DNA of 64,000 nt from a virus (IMGVR_UViG_3300035698_012962:62001-126000); one strand, 5' to 3'. Shown: positions 50,380 through 57,924, counted from the stretch's first letter. Numbers and translations: made by a program. Notes: a model not told the origin generated them from the sequence alone.

Positions 50380-50634
50380 TTATCTTAACAATTGAGATAG
50401 TTCACTATGTTTCATATCATGATACAATGTGATATTATCTCTATCGTACTTTAACAATGCTGTTTTTGGCTTGTCTTTTTGTATTAAATACTCAGCGCCA
50501 TCTGATTTAGATATCACTGATTTGGTGTTAGGATTTTTATTTAAAAAGTTCTTTTTAATTTTATCCCATTGATAAGGGAATACTTTTCCCTTTGCTCTAA
50601 AAACTGTTTCTGGTATTAAGTTTGTTAATTTCAT
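50380..50634 (-). CDS. Small basic protein, 84 aa
   Basis: From the ATG at 50634: MKLTNLIPETVFRAKGKVFPYQWDKIKK..., a mixed fold ending DMKHSELSQLLR. The alternative start at 50643 would overlap the upstream stop. The function is unknown. Confidence 0.65.
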   Translation of the reverse strand: MKLTNLIPETVFRAKGKVFPYQWDKIKKNFLNKNPNTKSVISKSDGAEYLIQKDKPKTALLKYDRDNITLYHDMKHSELSQLLR

Positions 50635-50639
50635 ATTTA

Positions 50640-50888
50640 TCAATTTCTATATACGAACGGATATGTTATTGGTAGATTTGGATATTTCTTTTGCAATCCA
50701 ACTGCGATAATACTATCATTAATAGATTTCTTATAATCCATTCCGACTTTATCAATTATTTTCATTGCCATCAAAATCCCCAACTTATCTTGTGGGGATA
50801 TCCTGAAGTTATGTTTCTTAGATAAAGTTCTTACCCGTTCCTTCATTATGCTCAATAACTCACTATGCCTTTCGTTATTATCATTCAT
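50640..50888 (-). CDS. Small basic protein, 82 aa
   Basis: MNDNNERHSELLSIMKERVRTLSKKHNFRISPQDK..., a helical protein with a short hydrophobic end (LPITYPFVYRN). A late-type motif lies three bases upstream (50891-50902). The function is unknown. Confidence 0.65.
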   Translation of the reverse strand: MNDNNERHSELLSIMKERVRTLSKKHNFRISPQDKLGILMAMKIIDKVGMDYKKSINDSIIAVGLQKKYPNLPITYPFVYRN

Positions 50889-50890
50889 AT

Positions 50891-50902
50891 ATATAAATAT
50901 AA
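50891..50902 (-). promoter_or_regulatory. Candidate late promoter motif
   Basis: The minus strand reads TTATATTTATAT, two bases before the ATG at 50888. Like the copy at 49273 it is very close to the start codon. Confidence 0.35.
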
Positions 50903-50981
50903 GAATTATTAATTAATATTCCAAATTTTTTTATCTTATCTTTAATTGATGATTTACATAATGTTTAAGTTTTACTTTTAA

Positions 50982-51716
50982 TTATATGTGTTGTAAATGG
51001 TGATCATTCATTAAGAACGAACCATATGGTTTTGCTTGTAATATTTTAACAACATCCATTAAGTTATATGGTTTAAGATCATTTCCGTCAATTCCTACAT
51101 CCATACACTTACCTGGAAACTTCAACTTCTCTTCAGATGAAGAATGTAGATGCCCAAATAAATGGAACCATCCCACGGACATTTTCTCCCAACTTAACAT
51201 TGGTCTGTGAAATAAATCAAAATTAAATGCCATGTTTGGATAAATGATTTTAACCCAGGGGTTTACAGTAACATACGTAAATAAATCTTGAGTTAGTACA
51301 TATGGTATACTCTTATGTTCAGTACGTTCCCACGGTATGTTCAATTTTTCTGCTATTTCAATATCTGAATTATCAATGTAAATTGGTTTTGAGTCTGGAA
51401 AAATATGGTGATCGTGATTTCCCCTAACTAACAAAATATTCTTGACATTTAATCTCTTGCGAAATTCCCAAATTTGTTCGATACCTCCAAATGATACATC
51501 TCCAAGATGAATTAACCAATCATCTTCATTAACTATCATATTGATGTTACCAACAATTTCAGTATTCATTTCATACCGAGTACCAAAATCTCTAACAGAG
51601 TTTGAGGCACGTTCCATATTCCATGAAGTTTCACCTTTCACAATATTCTTATGTGAATAATGAGAATCTGCTGTAGCAAAACATTGTTGCCCTTTTTCTA
51701 ATCTAATTTTAATCAT
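50982..51716 (-). CDS. Calcineurin-like metallophosphoesterase
   Basis: The metal-binding pattern is complete: D-x-H (ADSHYS, residues 16-21), GD (LGDVSFGG, 71-78), GNHDH (99-103), an 'LFHRP' histidine and GHLH near the carboxyl end. The enzyme cleaves phosphoesters, perhaps in nucleotides or nucleic acids. The 244-residue length is typical. Its substrate is unknown; neighbours are small unknown genes. Confidence 0.87.
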   Translation of the reverse strand: MIKIRLEKGQQCFATADSHYSHKNIVKGETSWNMERASNSVRDFGTRYEMNTEIVGNINMIVNEDDWLIHLGDVSFGGIEQIWEFRKRLNVKNILLVRGNHDHHIFPDSKPIYIDNSDIEIAEKLNIPWERTEHKSIPYVLTQDLFTYVTVNPWVKIIYPNMAFNFDLFHRPMLSWEKMSVGWFHLFGHLHSSSEEKLKFPGKCMDVGIDGNDLKPYNLMDVVKILQAKPYGSFLMNDHHLQHI

Positions 51717-51897
51717 TAGGTTTAATATTTAGTTTTTTAACTTCCATTGGGTATAATCCAAATACTTCATATCCCCTTTTAATTTTACATATAAACTCAT
51801 TTGTATTTTTTTGAATACTATGAATTGCTATCTTCCGTATTAATTCAGTATCAGTAATACTATCATCAGATAAATTTTTAATATCAATTATTTTCAT
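51709..51897 (-). CDS. Small basic protein, 62 aa
   Basis: MKIIDIKNLSDDSITDTELIRKIAIHSIQKNTNEFICKIKRGYE..., an alpha/beta protein of unknown function. Its ATG directly follows the stop of the interrupted gene at 51898 (TAAATG). Confidence 0.65.
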   Translation of the reverse strand: MKIIDIKNLSDDSITDTELIRKIAIHSIQKNTNEFICKIKRGYEVFGLYPMEVKKLNIKPND

Positions 51898-52110
51898 TTA
51901 ATCAAATACCAATTTTCCAATTTGTTTAACTTCAGTAATATCGTTTGATTCAACATATTGAGTAGTGTGCAACTCCGATCAAATTTCATTGTCCGGGTTG
52001 TGGTATCCTTTAGGTCCGATTGCAATGGAATACCCATTAGATATTTTAATGAACACATTTCCATTTGGAGCTTCCCATACATCATATATGTCTAAATCCT
52101 TTTCAATCAT
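51898..52110 (-). pseudogene. Gene interrupted by an in-frame TGA
   Basis: From ATG 52110 the frame reads MIEKDLDIYDVWEAPNGNVF... to ...GYHNPDNEI, then TGA (51979-51981), and the same frame continues without a break (SELHTTQYVESNDITEVKQIG...) to TAA at 51898-51900, next to the following ATG. The total is 71 codons. This exact abutment strongly suggests a formerly full-length gene, probably with Trp (TGG) at the TGA. Confidence 0.7.
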
Positions 52111-52348
52111 CTCGTTCTACTACCAATTTAGTCTCAAATGCTGCAGGGAACTCGACAGTAGTTTGATAATCTGTTACTGATTGTTCTATATCTCTATATT
52201 CGTAGTACTCATTAGTTTCATCACTACGAATAATTAATTGATCGTTGTGACCAACAGTTATTTGAAGTCCCATGTCATCCATGAGTTGTTCTAACTTTCT
52301 TACTTTCTGAGTAACTGGGTGTTCTTCTTTTAATTTATAATATGCCAT
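52103..52348 (-). CDS. Unknown protein, 81 aa
   Basis: MAYYKLKEEHPVTQKVRKLEQLMDDMGLQITVGHNDQLII... has a helix then beta strands. It overlaps the interrupted gene by eight bases. No family is recognised, but similar small proteins occur in large phages. Confidence 0.7.
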   Translation of the reverse strand: MAYYKLKEEHPVTQKVRKLEQLMDDMGLQITVGHNDQLIIRSDETNEYYEYRDIEQSVTDYQTTVEFPAAFETKLVVERDD

Positions 52349-52352
52349 AGAA

Positions 52353-52457
52353 TTATCCCAACCCAGCTATTAATATTCCCACTCCAACCCAAAAAGGAAT
52401 ACCTGTTAAAAATCCTACGATTAAATGTGTTTTATATTTTTTAATATCTTCAAACAT
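52353..52457 (-). CDS. Small membrane protein, 34 aa
   Basis: From ATG 52457: MFEDIKKYKTHLIVGFLTGI..., ending GVGILIAGLG, a single membrane helix. It is preceded by a promoter at 52500-52528. The function is unknown. Confidence 0.55.
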   Translation of the reverse strand: MFEDIKKYKTHLIVGFLTGIPFWVGVGILIAGLG

Positions 52458-52499
52458 AATATTTCAATTTAGGTTAATAGTTTTCTTTATCACTTTTAT

Positions 52500-52528
52500 A
52501 ATGTAATTATAAATTCAATGAATGTCAA
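52500..52528 (-). promoter_or_regulatory. Sigma70-like early promoter
   Basis: TTGACA (52528-52523), 17 bases, TACATT (52505-52500) on the minus strand, before a 34-residue membrane protein gene. Confidence 0.68.
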
Positions 52529-52532
52529 ATAT

Positions 52533-52919
52533 TTAATTATCGTTTGAAAATTCCAATGGAAGAAGTGAAAGTTCATATCCATTTGAAATATAAAAACAAC
52601 CTTCTATTTGAATCACATCCCCGATTGAGAATGATGAATGTTGTGTGGTTAATTCCCCACTTCTAATTTTATCTGAAATCTTGGTTGGGTATGAACCAAC
52701 GTTATGAGAAGTTATAATTGATCGAAAAACCTCATTATTGGAAGTTTCTGGTTGAAATTCAACTGCGGAAACTTTTTCATAATGTTTAATTGATGGAGAA
52801 TGAAAAACAAACTCTACAAACTTACCATCTTCATCATACACCCTTTCAGTAATTTTACCTTTGAAGCGGAAATCAAAACCGGAAAAGTTTTCTTTAGGAT
52901 AAAAAACGTTAACTTTCAT
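52533..52919 (-). CDS. Unknown protein, 128 aa
   Basis: MKVNVFYPKENFSGFDFRFKGKITERVYDEDGKFVEFVF..., a beta-rich, acidic protein, ending LLPLEFSNDN. Its promoter carries the shared leader element. It may be an OB-like fold, but I cannot name it. Confidence 0.65.
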   Translation of the reverse strand: MKVNVFYPKENFSGFDFRFKGKITERVYDEDGKFVEFVFHSPSIKHYEKVSAVEFQPETSNNEVFRSIITSHNVGSYPTKISDKIRSGELTTQHSSFSIGDVIQIEGCFYISNGYELSLLPLEFSNDN

Positions 52920-52933
52920 TTTAGATTGGATTA

Positions 52934-52949
52934 GGTTATCATTAACTCA
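52934..52949 (-). repeat. Shared leader element with dyad
   Basis: Copy of TGAGTTAATGATAACC on the minus strand, at the predicted start of promoter 52958-52986 and 15 bases before the ATG at 52919. Confidence 0.65.
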
Positions 52950-52957
52950 ACACTTAT

Positions 52958-52986
52958 AATGTAGTGATTAATTTACTTAATGTCAA
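52958..52986 (-). promoter_or_regulatory. Sigma70-like early promoter
   Basis: TTGACA (52986-52981), 17 bases, TACATT (52963-52958) on the minus strand. Confidence 0.72.
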
Positions 52987-53005
52987 GTCCTATTTAAAGA
53001 AGTTA

Positions 53006-53167
53006 TTAATTAAAATCTTCTACGGCTTCACCAGTGTGTTCCAACCATTCATCTGAATCACCATCCGCCCAAATTATATTTTCAGTATCCCAACATTCAC
53101 TACATCCACCATTATCTGAATTGGATGCGTATGAATCATAAGCACCGCATGTTTTACAATAAGTCAT
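53006..53167 (-). CDS. Small zinc-binding protein, 53 aa
   Basis: From ATG 53167: MTYCKTCGAYDSYASNSDNG..., with CxxC (residues 4-7) and CSEC (residues 22-25), so a four-cysteine zinc knuckle, then an acidic end with a D-W helix (WADGDSDEWLEH). It fits between 53177 and the promoter at 52958. The function is unknown. Confidence 0.6.
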   Translation of the reverse strand: MTYCKTCGAYDSYASNSDNGGCSECWDTENIIWADGDSDEWLEHTGEAVEDFN

Positions 53168-53176
53168 TTTATTGCC

Positions 53177-53392
53177 TCAATTTTTAAGTTGTAATTTTGA
53201 TTTCTGATAATTCTCCCATTCTCTATATAATACCTCTATCATACCATCAGTGAGACCTTCGAAGTGAAGTTCCCCATCAAGATACATATTACTGAAATCA
53301 TCAACTCTTGCGATTCCATTATGGATAGTGGAGTAGAATGAATCTTCTACAATGTATTCAAATTTTTCATCAACAGTTAATTCAGCTTTCAT
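53177..53392 (-). CDS. Unknown protein, 71 aa
   Basis: MKAELTVDEKFEYIVEDSFYSTIHNGIARVDDFSNM..., acidic and mixed alpha/beta. It has the shared leader and promoter upstream. The function is unknown. Confidence 0.65.
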   Translation of the reverse strand: MKAELTVDEKFEYIVEDSFYSTIHNGIARVDDFSNMYLDGELHFEGLTDGMIEVLYREWENYQKSKLQLKN

Positions 53393-53406
53393 ATCGGTAT
53401 TGATTA

Positions 53407-53422
53407 GGTTATCATTAACTCA
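53407..53422 (-). repeat. Shared leader element with dyad
   Basis: Copy of TGAGTTAATGATAACC on the minus strand, between promoter 53430-53458 and the ATG at 53392. Confidence 0.65.
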
Positions 53423-53429
53423 CTTCTAT

Positions 53430-53458
53430 AATGTAGTTAGAATTTATATTAATGTCAA
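53430..53458 (-). promoter_or_regulatory. Sigma70-like early promoter
   Basis: TTGACA (53458-53453), 17 bases, TACATT (53435-53430) on the minus strand. Confidence 0.72.
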
Positions 53459-53461
53459 GCA

Positions 53462-53644
53462 CTATCTGTTTCTTTTTCTATCTTCTTTTGCTTTATTCTC
53501 TCTCCAATTTCTAAGTAATTGTTTTGAAATATCTAAGTGATCAGGTGGTACAACATAATCTTCACCTAATCTTCTAATTGCATATCCACAAGAATGGATG
53601 AATAGTGCTTCTTCATTATTTTTTAAATTTATTTTTTCCCACAT
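53462..53644 (-). CDS. Small basic protein, 60 aa
   Basis: MWEKINLKNNEEALFIHSCGYAIRRLGEDYVVPPDHLD..., ending RENKAKEDRKRNR with a strongly basic tail. The gene may bind nucleic acid. The function is unknown. Confidence 0.65.
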   Translation of the reverse strand: MWEKINLKNNEEALFIHSCGYAIRRLGEDYVVPPDHLDISKQLLRNWRENKAKEDRKRNR

Positions 53645-53657
53645 ATTATTTATTTAT

Positions 53658-54068
53658 TTAAGTTAAAATGTAAAATGTTAAAAGTAATTGTACGTAATGT
53701 AATACTTGATCGAAACCGATGGAAGTAAATGCTCCTAAATTTGGTATTGAACTTCCCAAATGGTTTTGTTCAAATTGTCTACTTACTTTCTTTGATGTAA
53801 AATAATCAGTTATTGTATGAAACACAAATGTTATTAATGGAAACAGTATTATTAAATTGAATAACAAATCAGAATCAATTGAATATATAATACAAAACAC
53901 CCCCATTACAAATACCCAATATAATGAATATGTTACTGTGTGTTTTAGTAAAGGTATAAGTGATTTAGATTTCCCAAGTGCCCATTGTTCGTCTTGAAAT
54001 ATAAAATCAGCTATCCAATGGTTAACTATAATCCATAATATAATCCATACTGTAGTTAAATCAATCAT
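53658..54068 (-). CDS. DUF3307-like membrane protein
   Basis: The opening (IILWIIVNHWIADFIFQDEQWALGKSKS) and 'FDQVLHYVQLLLTFYIL' match DUF3307, a membrane family found in phages and bacteria with about four membrane helices. Its function is unknown. The 136 residues are typical. It lies just downstream of the frameshifted gene at 54072. Confidence 0.8.
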   Translation of the reverse strand: MIDLTTVWIILWIIVNHWIADFIFQDEQWALGKSKSLIPLLKHTVTYSLYWVFVMGVFCIIYSIDSDLLFNLIILFPLITFVFHTITDYFTSKKVSRQFEQNHLGSSIPNLGAFTSIGFDQVLHYVQLLLTFYILT

Positions 54069-54071
54069 ATT

Positions 54072-54339
54072 TTATTTTAAATCTTCCTTTCTTACTAAAT
54101 CCACTGCCGTTAACTTAATCTTATGAATAATATCATCTTTGAAATTGTCTACTTCTACAAAAAATCGCATCGCAGGTTTTAACATCTTAATAGATTCCAG
54201 TGATTGGTTAATAGGTTTCAAATCTACGTATAACAAAAAACTTAATCGCATCAAATATCCAAAGAGTTTCCCCATCGGTTTTGATTCTATATGGCCAATT
54301 AATGGCGAAAAAATGCATGAAGTCTAATTTACTTTTCAT
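54072..54339 (-). pseudogene. Gene with a one-base frameshift in a T6 run
   Basis: The ATG at 54339 starts MKSKLDFMHFFAINWPYRIK..., which breaks at a stop, while the frame to 54072 holds ...YVDLKPINQSLESIKMLKPAM... to TAA. Between them the minus strand has a run of six T (AAGTTTTTTGTTATAC). Removing one T joins both into an 88-residue protein without a break. The spliced reading (IFDAIKFLLYVDLKP) is smooth. It overlaps the RNA ligase gene by 11 bases. Confidence 0.6.
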
Positions 54340-55411
54340 TTAATAGAAATTTATTTGATATAACTTTGAATGATTCATTACCATTTTCTACATTTACGAA
54401 TACAAACCCCTCTTGATCAACTGTATCATTGAGAGTAGATTCAACATCGGCAATACGAATTAACTCTTCCATTCGTGAAGGAAGTTTTACATCATTCCAA
54501 ACAAGTGGAACCGTTTCCAAGTTCATCCATTTAATAGTTTGATAAAAATCAGAATACTCTACGTATGTGTACAAATCAATATCAAAAAGTGAAAAGAATT
54601 TAACAGTTTGACCTTTTAATTTGTACGGATTTCCTTGCACGCCCTCACCAATCAATTCACCCTGTATGGCGAAATTATTAATTTGGGATTCACTGTTCCA
54701 ACATTCCCTCATCTTTTCCTCAATCTCAAGATCACGAGCAACTTTCCAAAATGTATTATCGTCTGTTTCTAACAAATCAATATTTCTGGAACATACACCA
54801 AATTCACCATCACGTAAATAAAATGTTGCTGAACTACCATCTAACTTTTCTGTTGCGATCCATGTCTTTTTACGTAGATCCTCATATTCATCAACTAAAT
54901 TCTGTATCCGTTCTTGGTCAGTTTTTCTAATCCATGACGGGAAGTATCCTTTTGCGACACCTGATAAATTAGCAGGAATTGGTGGTTCGTATTTTACGAT
55001 CCCAAGTATATCCGATACATCCTCACCGATTAAATAATCATCAGTTTCTTTTGATTCATCTACCATATCAAACAATACTTCTTCTGGGATATTCTCAATC
55101 GGTAAGATCAATCCTTGCGACGTCTGCCCACGCATCCGTATCGTTTTCAGCCGGAATCCTTCAGTACCATCGGACATTTGTTTGTACGATGTTTTACGTA
55201 AAAACTCAAACTCCTCACGAATTGGTAAGAAGGAATCTACCTCACAGTAAATAATAATATCACCTATATTATATAATCCTTTTTTGATTACAACATCCCA
55301 ACCACGTACAGTTGCAACTTCAATGTTGTCTGCATTGGGAATCGGTCTAATATCTTTAATTTTTTGTATTGTTGCTAATTGTCGCATTGCGATTCTCTTA
55401 TTTTGTTCCAT
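54329..55411 (-). CDS. RNA ligase of the DraRnl (Rnl5) type
   Basis: Motif I is EKLDGSS with K189 adenylated, preceded by a ~180-residue amino domain with an OB-like fold (IQKIKDIRPIPNADNIEVATVRGWDVV), as in DraRnl. 'IQGELIGEGVQGN' (E252), 'EGFVFV' and 'FKVISNKFL' are motifs III, IV and V. The enzyme seals RNA ends, preferring nicks in duplex. The ATG at 55411 gives 360 residues; an ATG at 55387 (MRQLATIQ) is equally possible. It is the second, distinct RNA ligase in the window. Confidence 0.87.
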   Translation of the reverse strand: MEQNKRIAMRQLATIQKIKDIRPIPNADNIEVATVRGWDVVIKKGLYNIGDIIIYCEVDSFLPIREEFEFLRKTSYKQMSDGTEGFRLKTIRMRGQTSQGLILPIENIPEEVLFDMVDESKETDDYLIGEDVSDILGIVKYEPPIPANLSGVAKGYFPSWIRKTDQERIQNLVDEYEDLRKKTWIATEKLDGSSATFYLRDGEFGVCSRNIDLLETDDNTFWKVARDLEIEEKMRECWNSESQINNFAIQGELIGEGVQGNPYKLKGQTVKFFSLFDIDLYTYVEYSDFYQTIKWMNLETVPLVWNDVKLPSRMEELIRIADVESTLNDTVDQEGFVFVNVENGNESFKVISNKFLLNEK

Positions 55412-55426
55412 CTTTGTATAATTGTT

Positions 55427-55609
55427 TTAATTGTTTTTTATAATTTGTGAAAGTTCGTCTACGATCTCATCAATATAATCGTCTCCACAATTTATATCAT
55501 CACTACCTACACTAATAGTAAAGTCCTTTCTAATAATTGAGTAATCAATAGCACTTATAATGTTTTCAGATTCGATATATGTTTTATCTGTAATGTTTTG
55601 TATACTCAT
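55427..55609 (-). CDS. Small acidic protein, 60 aa
   Basis: MSIQNITDKTYIESENIISAIDYSIIRKDFTISVGSDDINCGDDYI... shows short strands then a helical end (IDEIVDELSQIIKNN). The function is unknown. Confidence 0.65.
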   Translation of the reverse strand: MSIQNITDKTYIESENIISAIDYSIIRKDFTISVGSDDINCGDDYIDEIVDELSQIIKNN

Positions 55610-55644
55610 AATTTTTATATTAAGATGTTATTTGGTTTTAATTT

Positions 55645-56028
55645 TCAATAGAACCCCTTCCATGTTTCTCCGTATGGAACTGCATAGCCTATTTTTAGTA
55701 AGTGTTCCCCTAATGAATCTCCCTCATCAAAATGAATATTATCAGGAATCCATAACCAAGCAATCCACCGACCATACTTACCCGTCTTCATAGTGTTGAT
55801 TATTACATCTTTACCTTTTATAATGGATCGGACATAATCTCCTACAATTAAACCATCTTCACGTTCATCACCTCGTAACTCTGGGGTATTAATATCTGCG
55901 ATACGATAAGAACGATTCATCACAGTCACCGACATCCCCAAATCCGTATCTGCACGGAATGTATCACCATCATATACACTAATCACATTTATTCGATAAT
56001 AATATAAGTTATTTCCTATTTTATTCAT
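55645..56028 (-). CDS. Staphylococcal nuclease-fold (thermonuclease-like) protein
   Basis: The SNase fold is visible: VYDGDTFRADTDLG (residues 18-31), the catalytic 'YRIADINTPEL' with R42 and E50, and 'GKYGRWIAWLWI' with R87. These match R35, E43 and R87 of micrococcal nuclease. The protein likely hydrolyses DNA or RNA. It lacks a signal peptide, so it acts in the cytoplasm, maybe in host genome breakdown. Confidence 0.85.
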   Translation of the reverse strand: MNKIGNNLYYYRINVISVYDGDTFRADTDLGMSVTVMNRSYRIADINTPELRGDEREDGLIVGDYVRSIIKGKDVIINTMKTGKYGRWIAWLWIPDNIHFDEGDSLGEHLLKIGYAVPYGETWKGFY

Positions 56029-56084
56029 ACGTATTATTGGTTTAATTTATATTTGATGATAGTAGTTTACAGAATAGAATCGTA

Positions 56085-56801
56085 TCAATCCCACCAACTC
56101 ATTGAATGTTCACTCATAATCTTATATAACAAATCTACACAACGTTTTTGATTTGTGGTTGCAATATACGTTGCTATTTTCTCTTTATCTAATGGATTGA
56201 TTGGATCTAAATTCGGATATCTACTTCTTACTAGTTCATACTGAAGTGGATACAAATTAAAATATGAATCTAAATCTTCCCAAATAGTTTCAAATTCAAT
56301 CCGTGACATATCAGAATCTTTAATTGGAATTCCCCACATTTTTCTATCCATATAATCCATATGTTCTAATTCATAATAATCATTATTAATTCTATCAATC
56401 AGCTTACATGATACTCTCATCCACTTTACATTTTTATCCCACCCTTCATAATATTTCCTATCCTCATGGTAGATAGCCATGTTTTCAATTTTGTGTTTTA
56501 ACATAATAAACATATAGTGCCGATCCCAATCTCTATCATTCCAAATGATATAGAACCATGATTTGATACTTTTCAAACCTCTCCATATTTCTTTATGTTT
56601 AAAACTCCAATTATATTCCCAGTGTAAATTCATTCTTCGAAAAAAGTTAGGACGTTTTCTATCTTCATCGAAGAACAAAAATCTATCTTCAGTTTCACTC
56701 TCTTCATCTATATTCCCAATTGATTTCATATATTTAAATACATAATAAAAATAACCACATAAAAAAATAAAAACAAGTGAAGTAATTATATAAAATGTCA
56801 T
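56085..56801 (-). CDS. Single-span membrane protein, 238 aa
   Basis: One amino-terminal membrane helix (MTFYIITSLVFIFLCGYFYYVF) is followed by a large, Trp/Tyr-rich soluble domain (FRRMNLHWEYNWSFKHKEIWRGLKSIKSWF, DRDWDRHYMFIMLKHK). It is a type often seen as an unnamed phage protein. Its place near a holin candidate may reflect lysis, but this is speculation. Confidence 0.7.
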   Translation of the reverse strand: MTFYIITSLVFIFLCGYFYYVFKYMKSIGNIDEESETEDRFLFFDEDRKRPNFFRRMNLHWEYNWSFKHKEIWRGLKSIKSWFYIIWNDRDWDRHYMFIMLKHKIENMAIYHEDRKYYEGWDKNVKWMRVSCKLIDRINNDYYELEHMDYMDRKMWGIPIKDSDMSRIEFETIWEDLDSYFNLYPLQYELVRSRYPNLDPINPLDKEKIATYIATTNQKRCVDLLYKIMSEHSMSWWD

Positions 56802-56844
56802 ATCACTTTTTCCTCTTCATATTTTACTATATACAAGCATATGT

Positions 56845-56873
56845 AATATAGATAATATTTATATCAAAGTCAA
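56845..56873 (-). promoter_or_regulatory. Sigma70-like early promoter
   Basis: TTGACT (56873-56868), 17 bases, TATATT (56850-56845) on the minus strand, before the ATG at 56801. Confidence 0.65.
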
Positions 56874-56886
56874 TAAACTTCCGGGA

Positions 56887-57228
56887 TTATTTGGTTCCAG
56901 TACGGCCAGCCATAATTACAGTGCCAGTTAAAATACTACCAAACGCTAAATGAAATAAACCACCACCCATTAAGGTTAACGGTTCATGCGTTCTGGTTAG
57001 TGTTTGTACTGTATATAAAGCTACTTCAGTTTCCATTCCCTGTGTAATGTTTACGATTTCTATAATGGATGGGCGAGAATATCCTACGAATATTGGTAGA
57101 ATAACGAAATCAAATAAACATATAAAGAAGTATAAAATTCCGGCAATGCCTTTCCAGCTATCATTAGAAACTAACCAATCTATAAATGTTCTCATTAATC
57201 TTTTCCGTTTTGGAGTTGTATTATTCAT
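56887..57228 (-). CDS. Holin candidate, 113 aa
   Basis: Two clear membrane segments, GIAGILYFFICLFDFVILPIF and the second near 'PLTLMGGGLFHLAFGSILTGTVIMAG', flank a loop. The pattern 'G..YFFICLFDFVI.P' and 'PLTL.GGGLFHLAFG.ILTG' matches a family of phage holins that I recall from marine phages. A holin would permeabilise the inner membrane. The lysozyme-like gene is 38 kb away. Confidence 0.7.
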   Translation of the reverse strand: MNNTTPKRKRLMRTFIDWLVSNDSWKGIAGILYFFICLFDFVILPIFVGYSRPSIIEIVNITQGMETEVALYTVQTLTRTHEPLTLMGGGLFHLAFGSILTGTVIMAGRTGTK

Positions 57229-57418
57229 AACAAACTTTTTACGTGTATATATAAATATTATATTTTTAAGTTTAACTATAAATAATATTCCGTTTATCGG
57301 AAATTAATTAATCCATTCAAATTTCGTTTCTAAGAAGTTATAAATAAATTACACTGTACTTACCTAACCTACTGTAGTTGAATCCTCTGTGGTAAAATTT
57401 GCCCACTTACAATTGATT

Positions 57419-57697
57419 CTAAGTGTGATATAATAACTTTAATATTTCTTTGATATTATTATTTGCAGATTCTAAATTTATCTCTCTTCCTTCTTTATTT
57501 TTTTCTGTGTGGAAAATCTGGCATAGTAGAACTGCTTCATGAACGTTTTCAACGAGATCTATCAGTTCGTTATTCTTCTTTTCATTATAGTTTGCAAATA
57601 TATTAAAGTCTATATAGTCACCTATAGATGGGTGGTTGATTCTAATCTTATTCCACTCTTCTTTTTGTTTGGTTATATCTTTCATTTTATCTGCCAC
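57419..57697 (-). CDS. Small soluble protein, 92 aa
   Basis: MADKMKDITKQKEEWNKIRINHPSIGDYIDFNIFANYNEKK..., helical, acidic. It overlaps the 57682-57924 gene by 16 bases. The 190-base gap to 57228 shows only an imperfect hairpin (57288-57302) and AT-rich DNA. The function is unknown. Confidence 0.65.
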   Translation of the reverse strand: MADKMKDITKQKEEWNKIRINHPSIGDYIDFNIFANYNEKKNNELIDLVENVHEAVLLCQIFHTEKNKEGREINLESANNNIKEILKLLYHT

Positions 57698-57924
57698 ACT
57701 CCAGTTTCTCCTTTATTAGCTAATGAATGTTGTACCCATTCACTTACATTTTTCCATGTTTTATTTGCGGCTTTACATACGGCAATTGTATCTCCTTTCT
57801 TAAAGAAATGATCTTTATTCCAGTACCATTTAATTTCATTATGAAATGTATCACTATTCTCTATATTAGGATGGCATAAGTAAGAAGAACCTTCTTCTAA
57901 TTTTTGTAAAAATTCAGCTTTCAT
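57682..57924 (-). CDS. Unknown protein, 80 aa
   Basis: MKAELFLQK-like opening: MKAEFLQKLEEGSSYLCHPNIENSDTFHNEIK, then 'KKGDTIAVCKAANKTWKNVSEWVQHSL'. A W-rich, soluble protein of unknown function. Confidence 0.65.
   Translation of the reverse strand: MKAEFLQKLEEGSSYLCHPNIENSDTFHNEIKWYWNKDHFFKKGDTIAVCKAANKTWKNVSEWVQHSLANKGETGVWQIK

Noticed and set aside
51894-52085. Minus-strand frame starting MMYGKLQMEM, 63 aa
   Set aside because: It overlaps, in another frame, a more protein-like frame (51898-52110) that fits the neighbours' stop and start exactly.
54225-54240. Programmed -1 frameshift at TTTTTTG
   Set aside because: The two frames differ by +1, not -1, so slippage at this heptamer would not join them. 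A homopolymer indel is simpler.
57288-57302. TTCCG/CGGAA hairpin in the 57229-57418 gap
   Set aside because: Only five base pairs and no T-run, so not called a terminator.
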